Assembly: GCF_006716115.1 (NCBI RefSeq)
Contig: NZ_VFOO01000001.1
Span: 1,426,001 to 1,490,000 of the forward strand
Source of the DNA: Subtercola boreus
GTDB lineage: Bacteria > Actinomycetota > Actinomycetes > Actinomycetales > Microbacteriaceae
Direction of reading: 5' to 3'
Length of the DNA: 64,000 bases
Positions 49,040-56,374 of this stretch are shown here, piece after piece (position 1 is the stretch's first letter; every line of letters begins with the position of its first letter). The position numbers and the translations under genes were made by a program. The notes beneath the pieces are model-generated. The model ran no database searches. It was given only the letters and a program-made list of their open reading frames with translations, and was not told the DNA's origin.

Positions 49040-50665
49040 ATGACTGACGAGACCCAGAACCCCGCCGACGAGGCACCTGCCACGGTGCCTGCGGCTGAGA
49101 CGGGTTACGTGCTTACGAGGCGTGACCGTACAGCCATCCACTTCATCGACTGGGCCGTGAAGTTCGGCACTCCGGAGTTCCAGGAGCGTTACCGGCCCGT
49201 CACCGACGAACTCTTCACGCACGTCTTCATCGACCCCACAGCGAAGCCGGCCTTCGTTCCTCCTGCCTTTGCCAGTGTCGAGCAGCTGAACGACGACAGT
49301 GACCCACTCGAGATCATCCGGTCGCATCTCGGGGTCGTCATCGACGACCGCAAGGAACGCGACAGGGCGCGGGTCGAACTGCAGGTGCACTACGAGGAAT
49401 CCGAGCGGCACCTCGCCGATGTGCGTGAGCGCGCGGCCGACCTGCAGGAGCGTCTCACCGAGACCACGGGCCGGCTCGAAGCAGCGGATGCCCGCATCGT
49501 CGAGCTCGGCGAGCAGCTCGAAGCCGAGGTCTCCGGGCTCCACTCGAGCCACGCCGCCGAACTGGCGACGACCCTCGCCGGTCACGAGGCCAGCATCTCC
49601 GCCCTCACCGACGACCGCGACCGTGCTCTCGCCGAGCTCGTCGCCGACCGGGACGCGGCCGTGGCCGCCCTGACCGCGGAGCGCGACGCGGAGGTCGCTC
49701 GTCTCGAAGCGCAGCTGGCCGGCGACACGGCCGCGCAGCGTGCGGAGCACGAACAGCAGATCGAGGCGCTTCGCGCCGAGCACACGCAGTCCGTCGAGGC
49801 TCTCGGAGTCGCCAACACGCAGGCCGGCGACGAGGTGCGCGCCGAGCACCATGTCGCCCTCACGGCACTCGAAGCAGCACACGCTGCGGCCCTCGCGGCT
49901 CTCAACGCCCAGCTCGCCTCCGCGGCCGCCAGCGCGGAGACGACGGCCCAGCAGCTGAAGGTGGCGCGGCTCGAGGCGGGCAGCCTCACGGCGCAGCGCG
50001 ACCGCGCGATCGCCGAGGGGTCCGAGTGGCGCAACCGTCTGTACCAGACTGTCGCGGCCCTCGCCAGCACCGCCGACGTCGGTGACTGGACGGACGACAA
50101 CGATCCGGATGTGCGGCTCATCGGCTTCATCGAGGAGACCCAGCTCGGCCTGGCGAGCGAACTCGAGATCGCCCGGGCGACCCTCGACGAGATCGAGGAG
50201 GTCGCCACGGCGCAGCTGGTCGACGAAGCCGAGACGGGCGACTACGCGATCGGCGCGAACGATGCGGCCGTGCTGGTGCTCAACTCGCTGTACGGCACAG
50301 ACGACGAGGAAGCTGACGGTTCGGGCCTCGCTGCGGCAGGAGGCGCGGCAACGGTCGCCGGGTCGACGGGCGACGACACGGATGACTCCTCCCTCGCCGA
50401 GGCGGAGGAGGCAGACGCAGAGTTCGAGGCGCAGCTGCGCGACGAGGTCGACATTCCCTTCGAGGAAGCCGCCGAACGCGAAGCCGGTCAGGAACCCCAC
50501 CCGCACGACGACGCGGCCATCGGGCACACGGCGGTCATCGAGCACACCATCGTTCGCGACGAGACGCCCGAGATCGACGACGTGGACAAGCTCGGCAGCC
50601 TGTTCTCCGACGACGACACCGAATTCGGGGCCCCGGGCGACCGGCAGCACCGACGGGCATCCTGA
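49040..50665 (+). CDS. Long coiled-coil protein of unknown function
   Basis: I do not recognise a family. The 541 residues have a short globular N-terminus (about 25-95, with RTAIHFIDWAVKFGTPEFQE and THVFIDPTAKPAF). A long Ala/Glu/Arg-rich coiled coil follows (about 105-330, with heptad-like ERDRARVELQVHYEESERHL and RLEAADARIVELGEQLEAEV). The C-terminal third is acidic. There is no signal peptide or membrane segment. A structural or scaffold role is plausible from shape only. It ends 9 bases before the S4-domain gene, so the two may be one transcript. Confidence 0.8.
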   Translation: MTDETQNPADEAPATVPAAETGYVLTRRDRTAIHFIDWAVKFGTPEFQERYRPVTDELFTHVFIDPTAKPAFVPPAFASVEQLNDDSDPLEIIRSHLGVVIDDRKERDRARVELQVHYEESERHLADVRERAADLQERLTETTGRLEAADARIVELGEQLEAEVSGLHSSHAAELATTLAGHEASISALTDDRDRALAELVADRDAAVAALTAERDAEVARLEAQLAGDTAAQRAEHEQQIEALRAEHTQSVEALGVANTQAGDEVRAEHHVALTALEAAHAAALAALNAQLASAAASAETTAQQLKVARLEAGSLTAQRDRAIAEGSEWRNRLYQTVAALASTADVGDWTDDNDPDVRLIGFIEETQLGLASELEIARATLDEIEEVATAQLVDEAETGDYAIGANDAAVLVLNSLYGTDDEEADGSGLAAAGGAATVAGSTGDDTDDSSLAEAEEADAEFEAQLRDEVDIPFEEAAEREAGQEPHPHDDAAIGHTAVIEHTIVRDETPEIDDVDKLGSLFSDDDTEFGAPGDRQHRRAS

Positions 50666-50674
50666 CGCCGGCCG

Positions 50675-51046
50675 ATGGCTGAGCTGGTCACCGCGCGGGT
50701 GGACAGCTGGGCGTGGGCCGTGCGGCTGTTCAAGACCCGCTCGGCAGCCACGACGGCCTGCCGGGCAGGGCACGTGCGCATCAACGGTGAGAAGGTGAAG
50801 GCCGCCCAGTCGCTGCGGGTCGGCGACGAGATCCGCATCCGGAGCGGCGGTTTCGACCGCATCGTGGTGGTGTCCCGCCTGGTGGTGAAACGCGTGGGCG
50901 CCGTGGTCGCGGCAGAGTGCTTCGTGGACCGGACTCCCCCACCGCCGCCCCGCGAGACCGTCGCGTTGGTCGCGACCCGCGACCGCGGTGCGGGTCGCCC
51001 CACGAAACGCGAGCGGCGCGAGGTCGACCGCCTCCGCGGGCGCTGA
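50675..51046 (+). CDS. S4-domain RNA-binding protein (Hsp15-like)
   Basis: The 123-residue protein starts with an S4 domain (ARVDSWAWAVRLFKTRSAATTACRAGHVRINGEKVKAAQSLRVGDEI, given here in part as RVDSWAWAVRLFKTRS and VRINGEKVK). A basic C-terminus follows (GRPTKRERREVDRLRGR). Hsp15-type proteins bind stalled 50S-tRNA complexes or rRNA; the specific target here is not known. ATG 50675 lies 9 bases after the coiled-coil gene. Confidence 0.88.
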   Translation: MAELVTARVDSWAWAVRLFKTRSAATTACRAGHVRINGEKVKAAQSLRVGDEIRIRSGGFDRIVVVSRLVVKRVGAVVAAECFVDRTPPPPPRETVALVATRDRGAGRPTKRERREVDRLRGR

Positions 51047-51050
51047 GACG

Positions 51051-52010
51051 TCAGATCCGGCGGGCCGTGTCGATGGCTTCCACGACAGCCAGGCGCAGTG
51101 CGTTTGAGCGCTCGGTGAAACGGCGCTGGGCGGCCGCGTACGTCTTCTTGCCCTCCGCGGACTCGATGCGCACAGGTTCGAGACCGTAGGCCGTCACATC
51201 GTACGGTGACGCCTGCATGTCGAGCTGCCGGATGTCGCGGGCCAGCTCGAAACAGTCGAGCAGCACCTCCCCGGGCACCAGCGGGCCGAGCTTGATCGCC
51301 CACTTGTAGACGTCCATGCCGGCGTGCAGGCAGCCGGGCTGCTCGTGCTCCGGCTGGGATTCGCGGGTGAGCTGCAGCTCGTTCGTCGGCCGCGCCTCCG
51401 GGGTGAAGAACCGGAACGCGTCGAAGTGCGAACACGTGATGCGATTCTGTTCGACCACGGCGTCAGTCTCGGCGGCCGTCAGCCGTAACGGAAGCGCCTC
51501 GTGCCGCACCTCGCCCTCCGCGACGCGGTAGACCATCGCCCACTCGTGCAGGCCGAAGCAGCTGAACCGTGCCGCACGCGAGGCGGTGCGTTCCAGCAGG
51601 TTCCGGATGAACGTGACCGTCGAGGTCTTCGCGTCGAGGAACCCCCGGGCATCCACCGCGCTCGCGCCAGCGTCGGCATCGGCGTCGGCATCGGCCCTCC
51701 GCGCACCGACGGCCGCGTCGACCGGCACGTACCACCGCCACTCGTGCCGATCGAGCCCGGCGGTGCCGTCGAGCACGACACCCGCGCCGGGATGCCAGCG
51801 ACGCAGCAGGCTCGGGCGGTAGGGGTAGTAGGTGAAGAGGAAGTCGTCGACGGGGTGCGCCTCGCCGGTCTGGCGGCGCGCTCGCCAGCCGGCGGTGAGG
51901 GCGTCGGCCCGCAGCTGGTGCGCCTGCTCGAGCGCCGACCACTCCGCGCGCTCGAGCGTCGTCGGGGCGAACTGCGCCGGAAGGCGCGGCTCGGCGAAGG
52001 TGGTCGACAT
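51051..52010 (-). CDS. Conserved actinobacterial protein, often labelled 3-methyladenine DNA glycosylase
   Basis: The 319-residue protein resembles a conserved actinobacterial family that is usually labelled 3-methyladenine DNA glycosylase. I see no helix-hairpin-helix or other known glycosylase motif, so the label should be treated as provisional. Conserved-looking stretches are DDFLFTYYPYRPSLLRRWHPG, FSCFGLHEWAMVYR, CSHFDAFRFFTPEA and QPGCLHAGMDVYKWAIKLGPL. An internal Asp-Ala repeat (about residues 105-115) comes from a 12-base DNA tandem repeat. It converges on the S4 gene with a 4-base gap. Confidence 0.7.
   Translation of the reverse strand: MSTTFAEPRLPAQFAPTTLERAEWSALEQAHQLRADALTAGWRARRQTGEAHPVDDFLFTYYPYRPSLLRRWHPGAGVVLDGTAGLDRHEWRWYVPVDAAVGARRADADADADAGASAVDARGFLDAKTSTVTFIRNLLERTASRAARFSCFGLHEWAMVYRVAEGEVRHEALPLRLTAAETDAVVEQNRITCSHFDAFRFFTPEARPTNELQLTRESQPEHEQPGCLHAGMDVYKWAIKLGPLVPGEVLLDCFELARDIRQLDMQASPYDVTAYGLEPVRIESAEGKKTYAAAQRRFTERSNALRLAVVEAIDTARRI
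51671..51706. repeat. 12-base tandem repeat inside a coding region
   Basis: Three near-perfect copies of a CGTCGGCATCGG-type 12-mer expand an Asp-Ala run in the 51051-52010 product. The unit length keeps the frame, so copy number can vary without disrupting the gene. Confidence 0.75.
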
Positions 52011-52151
52011 GTTCCGAGCCTATAAGACGGGATCGGGCCGGGGACCGGGTGGCGGCTGGCGGCGGCGCCGGTTGCCTCGCGGCGCGGGTGGCCGAACGGC
52101 CCGGCAGGGGTGCAGCGGGCGGGCTCAGTCGGGTTCGTCCCGACGGGGTGG

Positions 52152-53246
52152 TCAGGGCACGCGGAGCTCGCGCAGCGGATCCCGCGTCGACGCGAACAGC
52201 GCCGGCAGCACGGCGGCCACGAGTGCGGTCGTGGTGGCGAGGATCGCGACGGCTACCGTGAAGGCGGGCGTGGGCAGCGGCTGCCGCAGCAGGGCGAGCG
52301 CCGAGAGGGCGAGCACCGTTCCGAGCGCCGAGGCCAGGGCGGCGGTCAAACCGACCTGGCTGAGGAGCAGCAGCACGAGGAGCGAACGGGACGCCCCGAG
52401 CGCACGTCGGCGGCCGAAGTCCCGCCGGCGCATCATCACGAGGGCGAACAGGATCGCACCGACCAGCGCGGAGGAGCCGGCGAAGGTGGAGAGCACCAGG
52501 CCGCGCCCGAAGTCGCCGAGGTGGTTCTCGACCTGCTGGCGCACGGCGGCGAGCCGTTCACTGGTCTGCACGGTCACGGTCGTGGGGTCGTCGACTCCGA
52601 GAACGGAGGTGACGGCGGTGGCGACCGCGGCGACGAGCGGCGCGGACTGGGCACGCACCACCAGCACCGCGACCGGGCTGGCCTGCGGCGTCGGCGCGGG
52701 TACCAGCACGACCGGTTCGAGAAACCGGAGGTCGGGTGAGAGCTCGACGAACCCTGTGATGTCGACTTCCTCACCGGATGCTCTCGACACCACCTCGCCC
52801 ACCCCGTCGGAGAGGCCGAGCTGGTCGGCCGCACGCTCCGAAACGCGGGCCCCGGATGCGGCGTCGCCGCCGTAGAACGCACGGCGCGACACCGCTCGGC
52901 CGCCCTCGAGCGCGGCGTTCGTCACGTCGTCGGCCGCGCCGAAGGCACCCGCCCACTCGATGCCCCCGAGCATCCGCAGGCGGTCGAGCACACTCGTGTC
53001 GAGTCCCGAGCCGGGCTCAGCCCGCACGACGATCGACCGCGTTCCGGAGTCGTCGAGGCTCGACAGCACGTCGTTGGCGCTGCCCTCTGCACGCCCCGCC
53101 GTCGCCAGCACGGCGACACAGACGGCAGCGATGACAACGACCGTCAGCAGGGAGGCGAGTCGCTGGCTGAGCACACAGACCGCGGCCTCCCGCAGAAGCG
53201 CCGCCCCTCTGCGGAGCGTCTCGCGCGGCGCTTCGGATGTGGCCAT
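52152..53246 (-). CDS. FtsX/MacB-like ABC transporter permease
   Basis: The 364-residue permease has an N-terminal membrane segment (about 29-50, LLTVVVIAAVCVAVLATAG) and an extracytoplasmic MacB-type domain (about 51-240). Three membrane segments lie at the C-terminus (about 250-270, 290-320, 330-355), with the FtsX signature MMRRRDFGRRRALGASRSLL. MacB-type permeases drive extrusion of periplasmic or membrane substrates by mechanotransmission. ATG 53246 overlaps the ATPase stop (TGATG). Last gene of the peptide operon. Confidence 0.9.
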   Translation of the reverse strand: MATSEAPRETLRRGAALLREAAVCVLSQRLASLLTVVVIAAVCVAVLATAGRAEGSANDVLSSLDDSGTRSIVVRAEPGSGLDTSVLDRLRMLGGIEWAGAFGAADDVTNAALEGGRAVSRRAFYGGDAASGARVSERAADQLGLSDGVGEVVSRASGEEVDITGFVELSPDLRFLEPVVLVPAPTPQASPVAVLVVRAQSAPLVAAVATAVTSVLGVDDPTTVTVQTSERLAAVRQQVENHLGDFGRGLVLSTFAGSSALVGAILFALVMMRRRDFGRRRALGASRSLLVLLLLSQVGLTAALASALGTVLALSALALLRQPLPTPAFTVAVAILATTTALVAAVLPALFASTRDPLRELRVP

Positions 53247-53887
53247 CAGAGCTCCACGACCCTGTCGCAGTGGGCCACGAGCCACGGATCGTGCGTGGCG
53301 ACGAGCACCGCCGCGCCCGCTTCGGTCACCTCCCGGAACGCGTCCAGCACGACGGCGGCGGAGGCCGCGTCGAGGTTTCCCGTCGGTTCGTCGGCAAGCA
53401 GGATGCCCGGACGGTTCATCAGCGCACGGCAGAGGGCGATGCGCTGCGCCTGCCCGCCGGAGAGCTGGCCGGGCCGGGCATCGGCACGCCGTTCGACCCC
53501 GAAACGGGCCAGCAACTCGCGCGCGCGGCCGATGGATGCCCGGCGGGGCTCGGAGCGGTAGAGCGCGGTCTCGAGCACATTGTCGAGCACCGTGCGGCCG
53601 GGGTCGAGCAGGGCATCCTGGAACACGAACCCCAGGAGGTCTGCCCGAAGGCGCGCCCGCTCCGCGTCGGATGCCGAGCCGGTCGGCTGGCCGTCGACGA
53701 GCACGGCACCGCCCGCGGGCCGCACCATGAGGCCGAGGAGGTGCAGCAGGGTGGACTTGCCGCGCCCCGACGGCCCGGTGAGCGCGACGAGCTCCCCAGC
53801 GGCGATCGCGGTGTTCCAGCCGTCGAACAGCAGCTCGCCGGGCCGGAAGCCGAAACGGAGGTCGCGCGCTTCGAGGCGCGGGGGCAT
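53246..53887 (-). CDS. ABC transporter ATP-binding protein (MacB/LolD type)
   Basis: The 213-residue ATPase has Walker A GPSGRGKST, Q-loop VFQDALLDPGRTV, signature LSGGQAQR, Walker B GILLADEPTGNLD and the H-loop VATHDPWL. The size and DEPTGNLD motif fit the MacB/LolD subfamily, which pairs with FtsX-like permeases such as the next gene; bacteriocin export ATPases of the lactococcin 972 group belong to the same subfamily. ATG 53887 overlaps the adaptor stop (TGATG). Confidence 0.92.
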   Translation of the reverse strand: MPPRLEARDLRFGFRPGELLFDGWNTAIAAGELVALTGPSGRGKSTLLHLLGLMVRPAGGAVLVDGQPTGSASDAERARLRADLLGFVFQDALLDPGRTVLDNVLETALYRSEPRRASIGRARELLARFGVERRADARPGQLSGGQAQRIALCRALMNRPGILLADEPTGNLDAASAAVVLDAFREVTEAGAAVLVATHDPWLVAHCDRVVEL

Positions 53888-55059
53888 CACGGGCCGGCCT
53901 CGCCCACGCTGGTGGTAGTGGCGGGAACACGCACGACCAGCCCGGGATCGACTCCCTGCACGACGGAGAGTCCTCGCGCCGCTGCCAGCACGGTGACCGG
54001 GTGCCGCACTCCGGCACTGTCGACGAGCGCCAGGGACTGCTGGGCATCCGACTGCAGGGCGATCGAGGGCACGACGGCCCCGTGCACACGCTCGACGGTG
54101 ACGATGCGCGCGGCAAGCAGGGTCTGTCCGGTGAGCGGGATCTCGGCGCACACTGTTCCGCAGATCGGCCCCGCCCCGCCGCCGCCAGGGGCGGGTGGCA
54201 GCGGGGTGGCCGGTACGGCGCCGGCAGAGGGCAGCGCCGCGCCGGAGGGCGCCGCGGCGAGACTGAGGACCACCGTACTGCCGGTCGGAGCTGCGCTCCG
54301 GCCCGCAACCACGGCCTGCCAGCGCTGGCCTGACGGCGAGGTGAGTTCGACGCGGGCGCCCGTCGTGATGCCGGCGGCCTGGCCCGCTCCGACCGGCACC
54401 GTGAACACGGGCGAAACCCCGAGGCCGAGAACGACCTGTTCGCCGCCGGCGAGGCGTGCCCCACGGGTCACCGCGCCGTCGAGCGTGAGCCGGGCGGGCA
54501 GGGAGGGGACGAAGATCACCTCCCCGAACCCCACCTCGCCCGAACTGGTTTCGCCGAGGGACTGCTGCCAGCGCCCGAGGGCGGCACGGGCATCCGGCCC
54601 GAGCACGCCGTCGACCGGCCCGGCGAAGAAGCCGGTGTCGCTGAGCAGCTGCTGCAGCTGTAACACATCGTCGCCGGCGTCGCCCTCGGCGAGCGGGCGG
54701 TAGGCGGGAACATCTCCGCGCGCCACCACGACCGCGCGGCCGTTCACCGTGTAGAGGTGGCTCCCCTGCTGCTCCTCGCTGCCCGGTTCGAGGTCGACGC
54801 TCGTGACCACACCGCTGGCCTCGTTCCGGCCGACCGGCGCCGACTGCCACTCCGCGGCGGCGTTGAGGGAGAGTTCCGCACCGACCTCCCCCTCGACGAC
54901 CGTCGCCGTGCTGAACCCGCCGGGCTCGGCAGCCTGGCCGGGCGGCGACAGCAGCACCGTCGCCGCCCAGCCGGCCAGGGCCAGGCCGACCACGAGGGCC
55001 GCGGCTCCCGGCACCGCGAGGCCGGGCATCCGGAACCCGCGGCGGGCGTGCACCCTCAC
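53887..55059 (-). CDS. Membrane adaptor with peptidoglycan-binding domain
   Basis: The 390-residue protein is an HlyD/MacA-like adaptor. It has an N-terminal membrane segment (about 17-36, GAAALVVGLALAGWAATVLL) and a beta-rich stretch (GVVTSVDLEPGSEEQQGSHL). A peptidoglycan-binding_1 domain is at about 122-166 (AYRPLAEGDAGDDVLQLQQLL, GPVDGVLGPDARAALGRWQQ), and lipoyl/beta-barrel-like segments follow. It would link the FtsX permease to the cell wall. GTG 55059 overlaps the stop of the 78-residue gene (GTGA). Confidence 0.88.
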   Translation of the reverse strand: MRVHARRGFRMPGLAVPGAAALVVGLALAGWAATVLLSPPGQAAEPGGFSTATVVEGEVGAELSLNAAAEWQSAPVGRNEASGVVTSVDLEPGSEEQQGSHLYTVNGRAVVVARGDVPAYRPLAEGDAGDDVLQLQQLLSDTGFFAGPVDGVLGPDARAALGRWQQSLGETSSGEVGFGEVIFVPSLPARLTLDGAVTRGARLAGGEQVVLGLGVSPVFTVPVGAGQAAGITTGARVELTSPSGQRWQAVVAGRSAAPTGSTVVLSLAAAPSGAALPSAGAVPATPLPPAPGGGGAGPICGTVCAEIPLTGQTLLAARIVTVERVHGAVVPSIALQSDAQQSLALVDSAGVRHPVTVLAAARGLSVVQGVDPGLVVRVPATTTSVGEAGP

Positions 55060-55292
55060 GCGTGCGGCCCGCCCGCGCGCCGGATGATCGAGGCCAGCAC
55101 CCAGACGGAATCACCGTCGAGCACCGCCAGCTCGTCGAGCACCCGAGTGTCGAAGCGCCCGAGCGCGACCCCCGCCTCGGCGCACGCCAGCAGGAGGGTG
55201 TCGGTTCCCCGCACCCGCCCGAAGGCCCGCGCGGAACGCGCATCGGCCAGTGTCTCGAAGGGACCGGTGACCGAGCCCCCGCCATTCGTCAT
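55056..55292 (-). CDS. Small 78-residue protein of the peptide-export operon
   Basis: No family recognised. It is predicted soluble and largely helical, with a hydrophobic middle (TDTLLLACAEAGVALGRFDTRVL, about 30-52, given in part) and no signal peptide or membrane segment. ATG 55292 has GAGGAG 5 bases upstream, a strong site. It overlaps the adaptor gene by GTGA and sits 49 bases after the secreted-peptide gene, so it is translated with the transport genes. An immunity or accessory role is conceivable but unproven. Confidence 0.75.
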   Translation of the reverse strand: MTNGGGSVTGPFETLADARSARAFGRVRGTDTLLLACAEAGVALGRFDTRVLDELAVLDGDSVWVLASIIRRAGGPHA

Positions 55293-55341
55293 CTTCACTC
55301 CTCTCGTTTCAAGCTCGTCTCGGTGAAACGGTCTGGGCCGG

Positions 55342-55665
55342 TCAGAACGATCCGTTCGCACACGAGAACGCGCGACCGGTCTCTGTGCCGGAGGGGTAGG
55401 AGATCTGCATGCTGACGACGCCGTTGCCGCTCGAGAACCGGTGGAAGCCGGAACCGAACGTGCGACTGGTCCAGCTGACCGCGTTCGCCTGGTGCTGGTG
55501 CACACTCGTCGCGTTGATGTAGGCCGTGGAAGCGGCCGATGGACCGCCCCAGCCGCAGACCTGCGACCCGAAGTCGATGGTTGTGGCCGACGCGCCGGTG
55601 GCGTTGGCGAAGACGAGGCCTGCGGCCACAACGAGGGCGGCGGCGGTTGCGGGGAGTGATTTCAT
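55342..55665 (-). CDS. Small secreted two-cysteine peptide, bacteriocin-like
   Basis: The 107-residue precursor has a clear Sec signal peptide (MKSLPATAAALVVAAGLVFA, cleavage near ASA-TT at 27). The roughly 80-residue mature part is rich in Ser, Gly, Thr and Asn, with two cysteines (37 and 102) near its ends that could form a disulfide. AYINATSVHQHQANAVSW in the middle recalls lactococcin 972-type bacteriocins only weakly. A strong ribosome-binding site (GAAGGA) and a good promoter precede it. It is first in an operon with an adaptor, ABC ATPase and FtsX-like permease. Alternatives are a secreted signal or wall-binding peptide. Confidence 0.75.
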   Translation of the reverse strand: MKSLPATAAALVVAAGLVFANATGASATTIDFGSQVCGWGGPSAASTAYINATSVHQHQANAVSWTSRTFGSGFHRFSSGNGVVSMQISYPSGTETGRAFSCANGSF

Positions 55666-55741
55666 TTCTGGCTTCCTTCTCCCACCCCTCCTCGTTGACG
55701 CGAGGGGGTTTCGGTGGGATCGTTGTCGATGAGTGATCCTC

Positions 55742-55770
55742 ACTATAAGCCTCATGCTTTGGGGCCACAA
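55742..55770 (-). promoter_or_regulatory. Promoter of the secreted-peptide operon
   Basis: On the minus strand TTGTGG (55765-55770) and TATAGT (55742-55747) are 17 bases apart, close to a standard housekeeping promoter. The transcript would start near 55735 and carry about 70 bases before the peptide ATG. That leader includes arms CCCCTC and GAGGGG near 55685-55707. Confidence 0.65.
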
Positions 55771-55804
55771 ACGACTCGCCGAAAGCTCACGAAAGGTGCC
55801 CCGG

Positions 55805-56350
55805 ATGCCCGTGGTCCGACCCTCCACCCTGCTGGCCCTCCCCCTGCTGGCGATAATCGCCGTCGGGGCGCTCAGTGCGTGCAGCGGCGACCCCGGGCAT
55901 CCGGAGACCACGACCGAAGCCGCGCTCAGCCAGTCCCCCGTCGCGGATGCGCTCTACCGGTGCATCACCGCGCACGGCTGGGAGGTGACGCTCAGCGACG
56001 ACGGCGGGATCGACGCGTCGAGCGACACGATCCCGGCCGAGCAGTACGACCGCTACCTCGCCGACACCTGGGCCTGCAACTCCGAGGTCACCGCCCGGTT
56101 CCCCGTCGACGACCGCCAGAAGCGACTGCTCTACGACGCCGAACTGCGGGAGAACGACTGCCTCCAGTCGCAGGGTTACGCGGTCGCGGACGCTCCGAGC
56201 CTCCAGGTGTTCCTCGACGGCTGGGACGCCGCACCGTGGTCGGCGATGGCGTCCTCAGGCGTGGCCGAGCAGAGCCAGACGATGACGGAGGAGGAATGGC
56301 AGTCGATCAATCGGACCTGCCCGCAACCGGTGCCGGGCACGCTGCACTGA
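55805..56350 (+). CDS. Lipoprotein of unknown function, divergent from the peptide operon
   Basis: The 181-residue precursor has a signal peptide (about 1-21, PSTLLALPLLAIIAVGALSAC) with lipobox LSAC, so the mature protein starts at a lipidated Cys (about residue 24). The mature part has CITAHGWEVTLSDDGG, AEQYDRYLADTWACNSEV and an ENDCLQSQGY motif; four further cysteines could form two disulfides. ATG 55805 has AAAGG upstream. Being divergent from a MacB-like export operon, it may act in sensing, binding or immunity (inference). Confidence 0.82.
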   Translation: MPVVRPSTLLALPLLAIIAVGALSACSGDPGHPETTTEAALSQSPVADALYRCITAHGWEVTLSDDGGIDASSDTIPAEQYDRYLADTWACNSEVTARFPVDDRQKRLLYDAELRENDCLQSQGYAVADAPSLQVFLDGWDAAPWSAMASSGVAEQSQTMTEEEWQSINRTCPQPVPGTLH

Positions 56351-56374
56351 GTCCGGCGACTCCGATCGCGCGAG

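Noticed and set aside
53888-54464. Upstream extension of the permease frame to 54464
   Set aside because: That part runs antisense-like through the ATPase and adaptor genes in another frame. ATG 53246, overlapping the ATPase stop, gives the proper N-terminus.
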